NCBI GenBank assembly: GCA_002005505.1
Contig: KV908427.1
Location: 434,122-498,121 of the forward strand
Reading direction: 5' to 3'
Source: Botryococcus braunii
Lineage: Eukaryota > Chlorophyta > Trebouxiophyceae
DNA length: 64,000 nucleotides
The notes under the pieces were generated by a model that saw only the letters and a list, made by a program, of their open reading frames with translations, ran no database searches and was not told where the DNA came from. Made by a program: the position numbers and the translations under genes. This document shows, in pieces, positions 62,759 through 64,000 of this stretch; the stretch's first letter is position 1; every line of letters starts with the position of its first letter.

Positions 62759-63312
62759 TCCCTGAGGCAATCAAGTTAAACTGCCCTGTCCACCATCCAA
62801 GAGCCTTTCCCCTCAAAAAACATCGTTGCCACTTCGACAGACCGAGCAGACATCAGATGTACATCGTATGCACGCAAATACATTTCAGTCTGCATTTTCC
62901 AGGGATCCAACTTCATCGGATCTCCCTCAAATATAGCTGGGTCAGGAAACTTGAGCGAGGGCCTCCCTGAACCGGACGAGGTTGTAGCCCGTGCCGGAAC
63001 GACCGTTGGCACAGGCTGCGTCACGACGACAAGTGCAGGTTGAGCCAAAGCACGCTAAATCACTCGTTCGAGACCATCAATAATGTTTTGGGTGGTCGTA
63101 GGTGTAGGTGCAAGCAATGGAACACCAGATCCGTCACAAACGGCTCCTTCAGGAAGAGCCCCGATGTCTACCAAGTGCCTAAGCATACGAGCAGGATCTA
63201 TAGCTGAAAGGTCTACATCATCTTCATCATGAAGATCTAGCGATGGATCAGGCTCTGCAAAGGTCGGACTGGGAGCACGGGCTCTCGACCATGAACGCGG
63301 ATGCCGTGACAT
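62759..63312 (-). pseudogene. gag: Element J gag, part 1: N-terminus
   Basis: ATG at 63312 begins MSRHPRSWSRARAP. TAG at 63055-63057 replaces CAG (Gln) of element F. The frame then continues ALAQPALVVVTQPVPT and FEGDPMKLDPWKMQTEMYL. It reaches the TAAAC duplication at 62754-62758, where K is inserted. Confidence 0.88.
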
Positions 63313-63397
63313 AACGAATCACGAGAGGAAAGAAAACGCACCACGAACACACGATAAGGAACTAATCCTTATCGCCGATATATGGGCGATATACCGC

Positions 63398-63659
63398 TGT
63401 AGCGATAACTTAGCCGAAGAGGTTTTTATGAGACAGTGAGACAGTTCGTGGTGTGCATGGTAAGAGTGTTACATGATTGATTCGCAAGCCCACTCTTAAA
63501 CCCAGGGTGGGTTGAATTATAGTGTACTGCCTCAGACGCGTAGTCGGGCAACCGAGCGAACTACCTGAGCGAGGTTGTACTGCGAACCCAGATCACATGG
63601 CAAGTCAAAGAGCAATGCCAAGGACCATACTAGAGCATTATACCCTTGGAAATGCTACA
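63398..63659 (-). repeat. Element J 5' LTR (262 bp)
   Basis: It is similar to the F LTR (AACTTAGCCGAAGAGG, CTGCGAACCCAGATCAC, GGAAATGCTACA end). The adjacent primer site is disturbed: GGTAT and ATCGGCGATAAGG are separated by about 10 extra bases compared with F. Confidence 0.88.
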
Positions 63660-64000
63660 CATGTCGAGGTCTGGAACGACATTAACGCATGAGAGTAAGT
63701 GCACAGACTTCCAAAGAGATTGAACATTTATCACAGTTCTAATCAACACCTAGGTGAAGCAATAGCACCTGAAACAAGCCGCACGACCTGTGCCACGCAT
63801 CCAAGCCGTAAGGAGCAATCGTCTTAAGCCCCAATGCCACGAAAGATTGGAGACATCACCAAATCACCATCGAAACTCACCAAATAGAGTTTAAGTAACA
63901 ACAGAACAGTGTAAGACGCATTTGCATAAGTCCGCAGGAGCCGTAACCGCAGAGCTAGGTAGCCGCGCGCCTGTCTAACGATATAAGCCGACCGACCCGA
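63660..64000. other. Flank right of element J, unidentified
   Basis: These 341 bases match nothing else in the window and hold no supported ORF. CATGT (63660-63664) is the expected target-site duplication of J, but its partner is not available because the other end of J is missing. Confidence 0.4.

Larger units (their letters stand above)
52746..63659 (-). mobile_element. Element J: Ty3/gypsy element of the F family, 3' part missing
   Basis: The 5' LTR is at 63398-63659. Gag lies at 62759-63312 and 55927-56414, split by element K. Pol runs from 55880 to the head-on junction with H near 52746. The integrase end, chromodomain and 3' LTR are absent. Several frameshifts and stops are present. 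Confidence 0.9.

Overview
The window is eukaryotic and, as far as I can read it, consists entirely of LTR retrotransposons nested inside one another. I see no host gene, rRNA, tRNA gene, CRISPR array or bacterial-type operon. A green-lineage genome (streptophyte alga or land plant) is the most likely source. The copia primer-binding sites match the anticodon arm of a plant-type initiator tRNA-Met, the gypsy elements are mostly chromodomain types, and several nonsense mutations are CAG to TAG changes, as expected from CHG-context methylation. The species cannot be named from this sequence.

Layout, outermost to innermost, with names used below. H (Ty3/gypsy, + strand, 43926-52745) is interrupted by G (gypsy, - strand, 42909-43925 and leftwards). 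G is interrupted by E (gypsy, + strand, 273-42908, 5' end outside the window). E is interrupted by D (a small non-autonomous LTR element, 3359-34544) and by F (gypsy, - strand, 34871-40900). D holds C (Ty1/copia, + strand, 3697-33429), C holds B (copia, + strand, 6675-29332), and B holds A1 (gypsy, - strand, 7946-15397) and A2 (gypsy, - strand, 18077-26009). A2 holds a solo LTR (23782-24257). H also holds I (copia, - strand, 44637-51775). On the right, H is joined head-on to J (gypsy, - strand, 52746-63659), and J holds K (gypsy with chromodomain, + strand, 56415-62753). Nine insertions have both edges in view and each shows a perfect 5-bp target-site duplication: TCCAG (A1), GGAAG (A2), GTTCT (B), GTATC (C), GGGTT (D), GGGAC (F), GTTTC (I), TAAAC (K), CTCCT (solo LTR). 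LTR-pair divergence, counted by eye, falls with nesting depth: D 2/165, C 3/703, B 1/705, A1 none.

Families. A1, A2, E and G are one gypsy family (478-bp LTR, gag and pol in one frame separated by a single UGA). F, H and J are a second gypsy family (about 261-bp LTR, separate gag and pol ORFs). K is a third (203-bp LTR). B, C and I are three copia families with LTRs of about 700 bp, an unusual internal-tRNA primer site and a small ORF upstream of gag-pol.

The most interesting signal is in the copia elements. Each has, between the primer site and gag-pol, a small ORF whose N-terminus resembles the histone H3 tail: MARTRQTGRMSTGG in B, RTKQTARKTT in I, and a degenerate RTRLTARRS in C. This is followed by a shared non-histone segment. 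The same three families also carry a perfect 137-148 bp direct repeat inside each LTR. The repeat sequence differs between families, but it sits in the same place and has intron-like CAG|GT and CAG|G edges.
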